DNA of 64,000 nucleotides, taken from positions 62,001 through 126,000 of the forward strand of contig CALVPT010000004.1 in assembly GCA_944354125.1 (NCBI GenBank). Reading direction: 5' to 3'. Numbering within the stretch: the first letter of the stretch is position 1; each line of letters opens with the position of its first letter. This document shows, one piece after another, positions 8,175 to 16,830 of the stretch. The DNA is from an uncultured Clostridia bacterium (GTDB taxonomy: Bacteria; Bacillota; Clostridia; Christensenellales; Borkfalkiaceae). A program made the translations under genes and the position numbers. The notes beneath the pieces were generated by a model. It searched no databases and was not told the origin of the DNA. It saw only the letters and a list, made by a program, of their open reading frames with translations.

Positions 8175-9836
8175 TTATTTGCCTGCAAGCAGGTTGTTGA
8201 CCGCTGAGGCGAGCGCCTTGTACGAGCTCTTTATTATGTCGTCGTCTATTCCCGCGCCCCAGAACGTCGCACCGTCGCGCTCGACGCCGACATACGAGAT
8301 TGCCTTGGAAGATGAGCCGACGGTCAGCGCGTGCTGTTCGTAGCCTATGAGGACATAGTCAGTGCCGAGATAGAACTTGATTGCGTTGGACACGGCGTCC
8401 AGTCTGCCGTTACCGTTTGCTTCCACCACGTCCCTCTTGCCCTTTTTGAGGAATGTAACCGCCGCATCTATGCCGTCGCCCTGACGGAAGTGACATTCGG
8501 GTATGTCGAAATATGCCCTCGAGTTGACATAGTTGTCTATGAACACCTCGTACACCTCGGAGGGCTTGAGCTCCTTATGCGCCCTGTCGGACACCGCCTT
8601 GGTCTTATAGCCCATATCCTCCTTCATTCTTGCAGGCATCTCTATGCCGTAGTTGGACATCATTATATAGCCTACGCCGCCCTTGCCGGACTGCGAATTG
8701 ATGCGTATGACGTCCGACTCGTACTCCCTGCCGACGTCGACGGGGTCGATGGGGATATACGGCACGTTCCATACGGTGAGATTGTGCTTTTTGCGGTATG
8801 CCATTCCCTTGGCGATTGCGTCCTGATGCGAACCCGAGAACGCCGCGAAAACAAGCTCGCCGGCATACGGCTGACGGGGACTGACGGGCATTGAGGTGAA
8901 CTGCGTGTAGAGCGCGGCAACCTTGGGCATATCCGAAAAGTCCAGTCTGGGACTTACGCCCTGCGAATACATATTGCCTGCAAGCGTGACTATGTCGGCA
9001 TTGCCCGTGCGCTCGCCGTTGCCGAAGAGCGTACCCTCTATCCTGTCGGCGCCTGCCAGAAGTCCGAATTCAGCCGCGGCTACGCCCGTGCCCCTGTCGT
9101 TGTGGGGATGAAGCGATATGACGACGCTATCCCTGTACTTTACGTGTTTGCAGATATATTCCACCTGCTGCGCATATACGTGCGGCATTGCGTTTTCGAC
9201 CGTCGCAGGCAGGTTGATTATTGCCTTTCTGTCCGCCGTAGGCTGCCATATGTCGAGCACGGCGTTGACCACCTCCAGCGCATACTCGGGTTCCGTCCCC
9301 GTGAACGATTCGGGGGAATATTCGAAGCGGTAGTCCGCCCCCTCCTCCTCGGCGAGCTTTTTCAATAGCTCTGCGCCGTCGGTCGCAATCTTCTTTATCT
9401 CTTGCTTGTTCTTGCCGAACACCTGCTCCCTCTGGGCAACGGAGGTCGAATTGTAGACGTGCACTATGACGTTCTTTGCGCCCTTTACAGCCGCAAAGGT
9501 CTTCTTTATTATGTTCTCCCTCGCCTGGGTCAGCACCTGAATGGTGACGTCGTCGGGAATGAGATTGCCGTCTATGAGCGTCCTTAAAAAGTTATATTCC
9601 GTATCGCTTGCCGCAGGGAAACCCACCTCTATTTCCTTGAAACCTATGTCTACGAGCAGTTTGAAAAACTGCACCTTGGTCTCGAGCGACATAGGCTCGA
9701 TTAAGCTCTGGTTGCCGTCCCTGAGGTCTACCGAGCACCATACGGGCGCGCAGCTTACGGCGTCTTTTTCCGCCCAGTCCATGCACCTTTCGGGGGGAAG
9801 AAAATACTGTTTGGCATATTTTGTGTTGTTAAGCAT
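8175..9836 (-). CDS. leuA: 2-isopropylmalate synthase
   Basis: Condenses acetyl-CoA with 2-oxoisovalerate, the first committed step of leucine synthesis. The 553-residue length matches the long (leuA2-like) form. The N-terminal HMGL-type barrel shows the metal and substrate motif DLRDGNQSLIEP near residues 37-48 and metal ligands in HPHNDRGTG near 243. The C-terminal regulatory (leucine-sensing) domain runs from about residue 420 to the end. The gene stands alone behind a T-box leader, so it should be expressed when uncharged tRNA-Leu accumulates. No other leucine genes are in the window. Confidence 0.95.
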   Translation of the reverse strand: MLNNTKYAKQYFLPPERCMDWAEKDAVSCAPVWCSVDLRDGNQSLIEPMSLETKVQFFKLLVDIGFKEIEVGFPAASDTEYNFLRTLIDGNLIPDDVTIQVLTQARENIIKKTFAAVKGAKNVIVHVYNSTSVAQREQVFGKNKQEIKKIATDGAELLKKLAEEEGADYRFEYSPESFTGTEPEYALEVVNAVLDIWQPTADRKAIINLPATVENAMPHVYAQQVEYICKHVKYRDSVVISLHPHNDRGTGVAAAEFGLLAGADRIEGTLFGNGERTGNADIVTLAGNMYSQGVSPRLDFSDMPKVAALYTQFTSMPVSPRQPYAGELVFAAFSGSHQDAIAKGMAYRKKHNLTVWNVPYIPIDPVDVGREYESDVIRINSQSGKGGVGYIMMSNYGIEMPARMKEDMGYKTKAVSDRAHKELKPSEVYEVFIDNYVNSRAYFDIPECHFRQGDGIDAAVTFLKKGKRDVVEANGNGRLDAVSNAIKFYLGTDYVLIGYEQHALTVGSSSKAISYVGVERDGATFWGAGIDDDIIKSSYKALASAVNNLLAGK

Positions 9837-9875
9837 AACTCTCCTTACAGCGTCTTTATATTATATATAAAAACA

Positions 9876-10133
9876 GGCACGGTAATCTCTTAAAGAGACG
9901 CCGTGCCTTGCGTGGTACCACTCTTCTTTACGGAAAAATTTCCGCCTTACGGCTGCCATATACAGCCCGTCCCCTTTACGGCGGACAACCCGTACGCGCC
10001 TACTTTACTTTTCTGCGCGTCTGCTCCGCGGCGAGTTCGCCCTCCTCCTTCGGCCGTCTTGCACCGTACGACGACTCTCTGAATCCCGAAAAAAGGTTAC
10101 TGCTCCGCTTCAACGCATTATAGATATTGAACT
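9876..10133 (-). ncRNA. T-box leader (leucine-type) controlling leuA
   Basis: On the minus strand the T-box core AGAGTGGTACCACGC lies at about 9924-9910 and is followed by a terminator hairpin (9907-9876, CCGTGCC/GGCACGG ends) and a T-rich run. Upstream are the stem I features AGTA, AGAGAG and GGTGCAAG. The candidate specifier is the leucine codon CTC at 10035-10033, set in GCGAACTCGCC. The T-box is known to read uncharged tRNA and form an antiterminator, so leuA transcription continues only on leucine starvation. The specifier call is an inference supported by the downstream gene. Confidence 0.93.
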
Positions 10134-10139
10134 GTATCC

Positions 10140-10168
10140 ATAATAACATATGCCGCGGAAAAAATCAA
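10140..10168 (-). promoter_or_regulatory. Promoter of the leuA T-box transcript
   Basis: Minus strand TTGATT (10168-10163), 17-nt spacer, TATTAT (10145-10140), just upstream of the first conserved T-box element. Confidence 0.65.
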
Positions 10169-10184
10169 GGGGTAAATTTAAAAA

Positions 10185-11564
10185 TCACTCAAGATTCTTG
10201 GGTTTATAGTTCTTCCTGAGGCAGGGGATTGCGATATAGAATCCCAGCGCTATGAACATGCTTATCGACCAGCCTATCGCCCACGCCCAGCATACGCCTG
10301 CAAAGCCCATGCCTGCATCGACGAGGATATAGACGAATATGACCCTTAAGATGAGGTCGGTGAACGTCGAGATGGTGAAGCCGAGGTTTCCGCCGCAGCC
10401 CCTTACGGCGCCGTCGGAAACTATCTTTACGCAGACGACGGGCAGGAATGCCGAAACTATCTGCAGGAAGAGTATCGAGCAGTCTATTGCCTCCTGCGTG
10501 GGGTTATCTATGAACGCCATGGTGAGCGGCAGGGGCAGAAGTTCGCACAGGACCAGGAAGATAAGGCTGGTTATCATTGCATAGACGAGTACGGCGAGAT
10601 AGCCTACCTTTATTCTCTTATATTCGCCAGCCGCCTTGTTCTGCGAACAGAAGTTTGCAAGGCCGTTGGTCATTGTGCTGACGCCGACGTTGGCTATCTG
10701 GCAGAGCTTGAACGCAGTGGTGAAACCTGCTGCGGCGTCGTAGCTTATGAGGTTTATCTTCTTCTGAACGAAGAGGTTGCCGACGGATACGAAGCTGTTC
10801 TGAAGTATTATGGGAATGGAAGTGATTATGAGGTCACGGCATATGTATTTGTTGAACCTTCTCGCGCCTTCTCCGCCCACTTCCCTGAGCTTTCTTACGA
10901 GAACTATTACGGTGAGAACGCACGCCGCCGCCTGGGATATGAGCGTAGCCCATGCCGCGCCTGCGACGTCCCAGTGGAAAGCGCATACGAACAGGAAGTC
11001 GAGGCCGACGTTGACGACCGACGAGAACACTAGGAACAAAAAAGGCGATTTGCTGTCGCCGAGCGCCGAGCAGATGCCGCATCCCACGTTATACAGGAAT
11101 ACAAAGGGCATGGACAGCACGTAAATGTTGAGATATGACAGGGCGTTGTCCAGTATGAATCCCTCGTCGACGTCGAGCGCGTACATGGAGGGCTTTGCCA
11201 GCGCGAAGCCTAGCACCATTACCACCGCGCACATTATGGCGAAGGATATCATGGCGGTGTTCACCGTCTCCCTCACCTTCTGGCTGTTCTTGGCGCCGAA
11301 ATACCGCGAAACGATTACCGAACAGCCGCCGTTACAGCCGAGCGCGAACGCAAGCAGGATATTGACGATTATCGTCGCCTCGCCCACCGCCGTGAGCGCG
11401 TTCTGTCCGTCCGCCGCGAAGTTGCCGACTATTATCAGGTCGACGAGCGAGTATGCCTGCTGCACCATCGCGCTGCCGAGAAGGGGCAGCGAATAGAAGA
11501 GCAGCATCTTCCAGACATTTCCCTTTGTCAGATCGATTGTCTTTGCCTTAGTCCTTTCCTTCAT
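10185..11564 (-). CDS. MATE family multidrug/cation efflux transporter
   Basis: A 459-residue inner-membrane protein with about twelve hydrophobic segments arranged as two homologous halves. The N-terminal signature LPLLGSAMVQQAYSLVDLI and VGNFAADGQNALTAVG are typical of the MATE/DinF family, which exports organic compounds in exchange for Na+ or H+. It starts at ATG 11564 with AAGGACTATGA-type pairing upstream. It is a single gene between ssb and the leuA leader. Substrates are unknown. Confidence 0.9.
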   Translation of the reverse strand: MKERTKAKTIDLTKGNVWKMLLFYSLPLLGSAMVQQAYSLVDLIIVGNFAADGQNALTAVGEATIIVNILLAFALGCNGGCSVIVSRYFGAKNSQKVRETVNTAMISFAIMCAVVMVLGFALAKPSMYALDVDEGFILDNALSYLNIYVLSMPFVFLYNVGCGICSALGDSKSPFLFLVFSSVVNVGLDFLFVCAFHWDVAGAAWATLISQAAACVLTVIVLVRKLREVGGEGARRFNKYICRDLIITSIPIILQNSFVSVGNLFVQKKINLISYDAAAGFTTAFKLCQIANVGVSTMTNGLANFCSQNKAAGEYKRIKVGYLAVLVYAMITSLIFLVLCELLPLPLTMAFIDNPTQEAIDCSILFLQIVSAFLPVVCVKIVSDGAVRGCGGNLGFTISTFTDLILRVIFVYILVDAGMGFAGVCWAWAIGWSISMFIALGFYIAIPCLRKNYKPKNLE

Positions 11565-11656
11565 AGTCCGTACCTTAATTTGTTCCGGGGTCTGACGCCC
11601 CTTGTGTGGTGTGCCGTACGTTCTTCATTCCCGTACGGTACACCATTATAGCACTA

Positions 11657-11682
11657 AAACCGCCGAATGGTATCGGCGGTTT
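11657..11682 (-). terminator. Probable terminator after ssb
   Basis: Ten-bp perfect stem (AAACCGCCGA at 11657-11666 with TCGGCGGTTT at 11673-11682) about 65 nt past the ssb stop. The minus-strand T-run is short (TTTTAG), so termination may be weak. Confidence 0.5.
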
Positions 11683-11747
11683 CAAATTAACGGCAATGTT
11701 TTTTTATCACAAAAAAATATGTGAGATACGTAAACAGATAACTTTTT

Positions 11748-12443
11748 TTACTCCTTTATGTGCTCGGCGTCCTGATGGCGGGGCAGCGAATAGAGGTCGA
11801 ACTCCTCGTCTATGTCGAAATCGCTGTCGTCGTCGAAGGTGGCGAGCTTGGACACGGATACCTCGTACGCCGTCATGGTGACGAAGGTGTCGTCGGGCTG
11901 TTTCTTCTGGTATTCCCTAGACTGAATTCTGCCTGAGAGCGCCACTTTGTCGCCGACCTGCAGGTTGCGCACGAAGCGCGCGTTTCTGCCCCACGCTATG
12001 GTGGGAATGTAGTCGCTCTTGTTATATGAGCGGTTGACGGCTATGAGAAGGTCGGCAATCTCCCTGTTGAAGGGCGTCGTGCGGTAGACGGGCGGCTTGC
12101 AGATGTACCCCGAAAGCACAATCGAGTTGGGATTTTTGCCCGGATGGCTTGTGAGTATTTCCCTGACGAACACCGTAAGCATGAGCCGCGATTTGCCGTT
12201 TTCGAGCTTATTGTAGGAACGGAACTGACCGAGCGCGCACAGCTCGTCGCCCCTCTTCATTCCCTCGCCCATCAGCCGTTCGGAGATAGTCACGGGCAAC
12301 AAGTCGGTCTGACCCGACAGCCTTGCGACCTCGACGAAAAATTCATAGAATCCCTCCCCGAATACCTCGTGAGAGAATACGGCGTCAGACGCAATTTTTC
12401 CGCAGATGTAGACCCTGTTATTCTTTTCGGTCGTGTAGTTCAT
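11748..12443 (-). CDS. Single-stranded DNA-binding-like protein with two OB folds
   Basis: A 231-residue protein made of two successive OB-fold units: the first about residues 8-103 (NRVYICGKIASDAVFSHE ... LMLTVFVREI) and the second about 106-205 (NSIVLSGYICKPPVYRTTP ... VALSGRIQSREYQKK). The acidic tail (DDDSDFDIDEEFDL) is like the partner-binding tail of SSB. Two-fold SSB-like proteins of this size occur in Clostridia; the main SSB is usually shorter with one fold, so this may be an accessory paralog. Start set at ATG 12443 because GAGGTG is the ribosome site; the upstream in-frame GTG at 12452 lies inside that site. Role in replication or repair is inferred. Confidence 0.75.
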   Translation of the reverse strand: MNYTTEKNNRVYICGKIASDAVFSHEVFGEGFYEFFVEVARLSGQTDLLPVTISERLMGEGMKRGDELCALGQFRSYNKLENGKSRLMLTVFVREILTSHPGKNPNSIVLSGYICKPPVYRTTPFNREIADLLIAVNRSYNKSDYIPTIAWGRNARFVRNLQVGDKVALSGRIQSREYQKKQPDDTFVTMTAYEVSVSKLATFDDDSDFDIDEEFDLYSLPRHQDAEHIKE

Positions 12444-12477
12444 TGTTTTCACCTCTTTTTTTGTATTTCATATTTCG

Positions 12478-13242
12478 TCAGCTCAGCGGCACCTGCCTGC
12501 CTTCGACGTTGATTGTGTAATTCTCACGATAGATAAGCTCGCCGATGGGCACGAAAGTATAGCCCCTGTTCTTGAGCGTCTCTATTATGATGGGTACGGC
12601 CTCGGCGGTATGAAGCCCGTTGTTGTGCATGAGTATTATGGAGCCGTTTTTTACGCCGTTTATGACGCGCATGGCTATGTCCGTCGCCGAAAGATCCCTC
12701 CAGTCGAGCGAGTCCACGTCCCACTGAATGGAATAATATCCCTCCTCCGCCGCGGTGGAGATGAGCTCGTCGTCGTAGTCGCCGTAGGGCGGACGGAACA
12801 GCTCTACCTTCTTGCCCGTTATGTCCTCTATCGCCTGCGAAGAGGTCGAAAGTTCCAGGCGTATTTCCTCGGCATTCTGCTTGGACATATATGAATGAGT
12901 TGCCGAATGAGTGCCTATTTCGTGGCCTGCCCCGTCTATCTTCTTGACATACTCGGGATATTTTTCCGTCCAGAACTCAACCATGAACCACGTAGCCTTT
13001 ACCTCGCCGACGCGCAGGGCCTTCAGAATGTCGTCCGTATGGTCGACGCCCCACGCGCAGTCGAAGGATATCGAGACGAGTTTTTCCTCCCGTTCGACCG
13101 AATATATCGGCAGCCTGCCAGGCACGTTGCCGTACCAGACGGCATACGCGCCCGAATAGTATGCCGAAAGACAAAGGGCGGTTATGACCACCGCCGTGAT
13201 AAAGCACAGTATAACGCTTCTGAATTTAACTATTACCGCCAA
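12478..13242 (-). CDS. Polysaccharide deacetylase, PdaB-like sporulation family
   Basis: An N-terminal membrane anchor (about residues 6-28) is followed by a NodB homology domain. Motif 1 is SFDCAWG, as in the PdaB/PdaA-type spore deacetylases (SFDAAWG) rather than TFDDG. Motif 2 HEIGTHSATH supplies the two metal His; RPPYGDYDDE is motif 3; SIILMHNNGLHT carries the last catalytic His. No ATG fits: the best start is TTG 13242, with GGGAGAG six nt upstream, giving 254 residues; the frame stays open to 13458. PdaB is needed for spore cortex maturation in Bacillus, which fits SpoVAC elsewhere in the window. Confidence 0.85.
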   Translation of the reverse strand: MAVIVKFRSVILCFITAVVITALCLSAYYSGAYAVWYGNVPGRLPIYSVEREEKLVSISFDCAWGVDHTDDILKALRVGEVKATWFMVEFWTEKYPEYVKKIDGAGHEIGTHSATHSYMSKQNAEEIRLELSTSSQAIEDITGKKVELFRPPYGDYDDELISTAAEEGYYSIQWDVDSLDWRDLSATDIAMRVINGVKNGSIILMHNNGLHTAEAVPIIIETLKNRGYTFVPIGELIYRENYTINVEGRQVPLS

Positions 13243-13476
13243 AAGACTCTCCCATTTTAGCAAGACGATAATGGGGAAACAATTACCGTTTTGCCGAAAA
13301 ACGTATTTTTTTGCCGAAAGCCAGCCGCCCGTCCGCACGGCTTTGTTTACATATAGTCTATTATCCCGACGGCGCAAATAGAACCTGTATTCCGCCTTCC
13401 GATTTGACCCGTCGCGCCCGGCTGTCGGATTTATTTGCGATATATCGGGCAATTTCAAGAAAGTTGCAAATATCGT

Positions 13477-13506
13477 TTGCGTTTTTTACAAAAATTGTAC
13501 TATTAT
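13477..13506 (+). promoter_or_regulatory. Candidate promoter for the phospholipase-like/MFS pair
   Basis: TTGCGT (13477-13482), 18-nt spacer, TATTAT (13501-13506), followed 55 nt later by the start codon with AGGAGAGG. Confidence 0.45.
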
Positions 13507-13560
13507 ATGAATAAGGTATTACATCTTTGTGGTACCTTAATCGTCAAGGAGAGGACAACA

Positions 13561-14436
13561 ATGCCTGCAACTTATGCTCATTACCGCTTCGCAAGGCAGA
13601 TGCTTGACATTTTGCCCGACAGTCTGAATGCGGCAGCCAAGGACTTCCCCTCGCTCTTTCTTACGGGGGCGCAGGGACCCGACCTGATGTTCTTTTACAG
13701 GCCGCTTAAATTCAACGCCGTCAACAAGGTAGGCTATGACCTGCACGACGAGAGCGGCAGACTTTTCTTTTCAAACGCGCGCAACATTATTTCGGACAGT
13801 CCCAAAAGGCGCGACTACAAGGCGTATGCCCTGGGACTTCTTTGCCACTACGCGCTGGACAAGGCGTGCCACGGATACATTGAAAACAAGATAAGAATTT
13901 CGGGCGTCAGCCATTCGGAAATAGAAAAGGAATTCGACAAGTACCTGATGCGCCTGGACGGGGAGAACCCATTCACTTTCGACCTTTCCTGCGGCGTGGA
14001 AAAGGACGAAAAGGTCGCCGCGGCGATTGTCCCATTCTTCAACAACCTGAAAAGCGACTTCAAAAAGATAACTGCGGAGGACGTTCGGGGCGCGCTGGGC
14101 GGATTCAGAAAATATAACCGCCTGATGCAGGGCAGGTCGGCGGCAGGCAGGGCGGTGATTTCCGCCGCGCTGAGGCTGAGCGGCAAGTACGAAAAGCTGC
14201 ACCCCATGTTCTACGCCCACACCGACTCGGAAGCCTGCGAGGACAGCAATCTGCGCCTTGAAAAGCTATTTTTAAAGGCAAAGTCGAGCTGCCTTTCGCT
14301 TGTGGCAAAGTTCTTCGAATGCGCACGCGCGGACAGGGCATTGGGCGAGGACTTTGCGCCTACGTTCGGCCCGTGCGAGGGCTGGCAGGACATTCCCGTT
14401 TTAACCCCCGAAGAGGAAAAACAATATGAAATTTAA
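13561..14436 (+). CDS. Zinc-dependent phospholipase C family protein
   Basis: A 291-residue protein of the zinc-dependent phospholipase C/S1-P1 nuclease-like fold. Metal-binding residues are visible in MPATYAHYRFA (N-terminal His), TGAQGPDLMFFY (Asp), LHDESGRLFF and GLLCHYALDKACHGYI (His/Asp/His, near residues 96-108). There is no signal peptide, so it is probably cytoplasmic, as in many clostridial members of unknown substrate. Start ATG 13561 follows AGGAGAGG by 5 nt. Its stop overlaps the next gene by 11 nt, implying translational coupling to the transporter. Confidence 0.8.
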   Translation: MPATYAHYRFARQMLDILPDSLNAAAKDFPSLFLTGAQGPDLMFFYRPLKFNAVNKVGYDLHDESGRLFFSNARNIISDSPKRRDYKAYALGLLCHYALDKACHGYIENKIRISGVSHSEIEKEFDKYLMRLDGENPFTFDLSCGVEKDEKVAAAIVPFFNNLKSDFKKITAEDVRGALGGFRKYNRLMQGRSAAGRAVISAALRLSGKYEKLHPMFYAHTDSEACEDSNLRLEKLFLKAKSSCLSLVAKFFECARADRALGEDFAPTFGPCEGWQDIPVLTPEEEKQYEI

Positions 14437-15748
14437 ACTTACCGACAGCGAAAAGAAATGGGTTTGGTACGACGTGGGCAACTCCGCGTTTACCCTGCTC
14501 GTATGCACGATTATTCCCATTTACTTCAACACGCTTGCAGAAAACGCAGGCATCTCCGAGACCGACTACCTTGCATACTTCGGCTATGCCACGAGCGCTT
14601 CCACCCTGCTCGTCGCGCTGATGGGTCCTACCCTGGGCACGCTTTCGGACATAAGCGGACTGAGGAAAAAGTTATTCTCCGTAATGGTTCTGATAGGCGC
14701 GGCTGGCTGCATAATCTTGAGCTTTATAAGTTCGTGGCTGTGGTTTCTGCTCCTGTTCGTTATAGCCAAGTCGGCATATTCCGTCAGCCTTGTCATCTAT
14801 GACTCCATGCTAGGCGACGTCACATCTCCCGAGAGGATGGACGAAGTTTCCTCCTACGGCTACGGTCTGGGATACATAGGCAGCTGCGCCCCCTTCATTC
14901 TCTCGCTCATACCCGTAATACTCGCAATGCAGGGCATGCTGTCGCAGGCAGTCGCAATGCCGATAGCATTTATAATCGTCGCCGTATGGTGGGTAGGTTT
15001 TTCCGTACCGCTTTGGAAAGATTACAGACAGATTCACTTCGTCGACAGCGCTTCCCACCCCGTAAAGACGGGTGCAAAGAACCTTGCAAAGGTATTCAAA
15101 GAACTCTGGCACGAAAAGAAAATTCTCTTCTTCCTCATTGCCTTCTTCTGCTACATAGACGGCGTATATACCATAATAGACATGGCTACGGCGTACGGTC
15201 AGTCGCTCGGACTGGACACGACGATGCTGCTCATAGCCCTGTTAGTCACGCAGATAGTCGCCTTCCCCTCCGCCATACTGCTCGGCAAGCTCTCGCGGAG
15301 CGTCAGAATAGAGATTATAATAGGCATTTGCATTGCGGCATACCTGGGCATAAGCGTATATGCCATCTTCCTCAACGAGATTTACGAGTTCTGGATTCTC
15401 GCCGTATGCGTAGGACTTTTCCAGGGCACTATACAGGCGCTTTCGCGTTCCTACTATGCAAAGATAATTCCGCTTGAAAAGTCGGGCGAGTACTTCGGCG
15501 TATACGACATTTTCGGCAAGGGCGCGGCGTTCACGGGCACGCTCCTCGTCTCGATAGTCACCCAGGCGACGGACAACCAGAACTACGGCGTAGGCTCGCT
15601 TGCGGTAATGTTCGCGCTTGGCATAGCGTTCTTTATCCTCGCCGTGCGCTGCAAGGACAAGACGGCGGCGGAACGCTCCTCCGTCGATTCGCCCTCGGGC
15701 GAGCGCGTCGAGATAGCCGCGGCAAGCGGCGACGTCAGCGACGAATGA
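14426..15748 (+). CDS. MFS transporter, UMF1/Atg22-like
   Basis: A 440-residue membrane protein with about twelve hydrophobic segments. The start WVWYDVGNSAF and the late motif EYFGVYDIFGKGAAFTG mark the UMF1 (Atg22-like) family of major facilitator carriers, whose substrates in bacteria are poorly defined. ATG 14426 overlaps the end of the phospholipase-like gene. A charged hydrophilic tail (about 25 residues) follows the last membrane segment. A terminator closes the pair. Confidence 0.88.
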   Translation: MKFKLTDSEKKWVWYDVGNSAFTLLVCTIIPIYFNTLAENAGISETDYLAYFGYATSASTLLVALMGPTLGTLSDISGLRKKLFSVMVLIGAAGCIILSFISSWLWFLLLFVIAKSAYSVSLVIYDSMLGDVTSPERMDEVSSYGYGLGYIGSCAPFILSLIPVILAMQGMLSQAVAMPIAFIIVAVWWVGFSVPLWKDYRQIHFVDSASHPVKTGAKNLAKVFKELWHEKKILFFLIAFFCYIDGVYTIIDMATAYGQSLGLDTTMLLIALLVTQIVAFPSAILLGKLSRSVRIEIIIGICIAAYLGISVYAIFLNEIYEFWILAVCVGLFQGTIQALSRSYYAKIIPLEKSGEYFGVYDIFGKGAAFTGTLLVSIVTQATDNQNYGVGSLAVMFALGIAFFILAVRCKDKTAAERSSVDSPSGERVEIAAASGDVSDE

Positions 15749-15780
15749 CGCCTTAAATGATGTTGTACTTTTTCAAAAAG

Positions 15781-15808
15781 GCAGTTCAAAACGCGAACTG
15801 CTTTTTTT
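15781..15808 (+). terminator. Terminator after the MFS gene
   Basis: GCAGTTC (15781-15787) pairs with GAACTGC (15795-15801), followed by seven Ts; 33 nt past the stop. Confidence 0.82.
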
Positions 15809-15840
15809 GCGCGTAAAACGAATACATTTTTGACCATATA

Positions 15841-15869
15841 TTGACAAGCAATGCGCAATATGATAATAT
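15841..15869 (+). promoter_or_regulatory. Promoter of the first zinc-ribbon gene
   Basis: TTGACA (15841-15846), 17-nt spacer, TAATAT (15864-15869), 34 nt before the start codon. Confidence 0.8.
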
Positions 15870-15903
15870 AATAACGATAGGTTATAGATTACGGAGAATT
15901 GTT

Positions 15904-16269
15904 ATGTACTGTATACACTGCGGAAAGGAAATTGCCGACGACAGCAATTTCTGCCCCCATTGCGGCAAATACGTCGCCACAAACGGTCCCGTCGGCACAC
16001 AGCAGATGTCCGGCAACGTCTACCGATCGTCGGTTGACGACGACAACATAGGCTGGGGAGTTCTGGGCTTTTTCTTCCCCATAGTGGGACTCATTCTCTT
16101 CCTCGTGTGGAACAGAGACTACCCCAAGAGAGCCAGAATGTGCGGCAAAGGCGCGCTCATTGCCGTAATTGTATATGTAGCATTCATATTGGCAATAGTA
16201 CTGATTGCGATATTCTTTGTGACGTTAGGCATTATCGCGTCGGGCGGAATGATGTCCGTTTGCGTGTAG
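15904..16269 (+). CDS. Zinc-ribbon membrane protein (paralog 1)
   Basis: 121 residues. Residues 3-24 form a zinc ribbon (CIHCGKEIADDSNFCPHCG, two CxxC pairs), then a short polar linker, a first hydrophobic helix (GWGVLGFFFPIVGLILFLVW, about 50-69), a basic loop with a conserved MCGKGA, and a second helix. Start ATG 15904 has GGAGAA 8 nt upstream; the longer frame is not supported. A tandem paralog follows. The function is unknown; zinc-ribbon plus membrane helices is common in small Firmicutes proteins that may sense or bind partners at the membrane. Confidence 0.8.
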   Translation: MYCIHCGKEIADDSNFCPHCGKYVATNGPVGTQQMSGNVYRSSVDDDNIGWGVLGFFFPIVGLILFLVWNRDYPKRARMCGKGALIAVIVYVAFILAIVLIAIFFVTLGIIASGGMMSVCV

Positions 16270-16346
16270 ACGGCGGATTTTATTAGTCTTATTCGATGAA
16301 ACGTCGAATAATATATTACAAATGATTCAGGAGGATATGAAAAAAA

Positions 16347-16697
16347 ATGTTTTGCAAGTATTGCGGCAAGGAAATCCCGGACGACTCTACTTTCTGTCCC
16401 GGATGCGGCGCAAATCTGAAGGAGGGCACCCCTCCGCCCCAGATTCCGCAGCCCCCTGTGTTTAACCCCGAGGACGCTCCGAGCTTCGGATTTGCCTTTC
16501 TCTGCTTTTTGTTCCCCATAGTCGGACTCATTCTCTACCTCGTGTGGAAGAACACTCTGCCCCTCAGGGCAAAGTCCTGCGGAAAGGGCGCAATTGTCGG
16601 CGTAATCGTGTATGTCATATTCTACATACTGTATGCGATTCTTCTGGCTGCGGCTATAGGCGCATATGCCGCTCTGCCCGTTTGCCCCGTTCTTTGA
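16347..16697 (+). CDS. Zinc-ribbon membrane protein (paralog 2)
   Basis: 116 residues with the same plan as the gene 77 nt upstream: zinc ribbon CKYCGKEIPDDSTFCPGCG at 3-21, a proline-rich linker (TPPPQIPQPPVF), helix FLCFLFPIVGLILYLVWK, the conserved loop RAKSCGKGAIVGVIVYV and a C-terminal helix. Aligning by eye, the two proteins share the ribbon, the PIVGLIL-LVW helix and the CGKGA loop, so they arose by tandem duplication. GGAGGA lies about 14 nt upstream of ATG. No known function. Confidence 0.8.
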   Translation: MFCKYCGKEIPDDSTFCPGCGANLKEGTPPPQIPQPPVFNPEDAPSFGFAFLCFLFPIVGLILYLVWKNTLPLRAKSCGKGAIVGVIVYVIFYILYAILLAAAIGAYAALPVCPVL

Positions 16698-16713
16698 CAA
16701 ACTTAAAGATTTT

Positions 16714-16742
16714 AAGCCCCGAACCTTGCGTTCGGGGCTTTT
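16714..16742 (+). terminator. Terminator after the zinc-ribbon pair
   Basis: Perfect 11-bp stem AAGCCCCGAAC (16714-16724) with GTTCGGGGCTT (16730-16740), loop CTTGC, followed by Ts. Confidence 0.85.
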
Positions 16743-16770
16743 GCTTTGCCGTCTTGCCCGTGGGCAGTTA

Positions 16771-16813
16771 AAAAGGGGGCGCGGCAGAGCTTTTACCTGC
16801 TCTGCCGCGCCCC
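16771..16813 (-). terminator. Terminator at the end of the long minus-strand run
   Basis: Perfect 15-bp GC-rich stem (16776-16790 with 16799-16813), then a T-run on the minus strand. It lies 18 nt past the flavoprotein stop, and with the facing plus-strand terminator it insulates convergent transcription. Confidence 0.88.
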
Positions 16814-16830
16814 TTAAGAATGTTGACGCA

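Noticed and set aside
12444-12452. Upstream GTG start for the SSB-like gene (and likewise at 17,463 for the flavoprotein)
   Set aside because: In both genes the GTG lies inside GAGGTG, which is the ribosome site for the ATG that follows 6-9 nt later.
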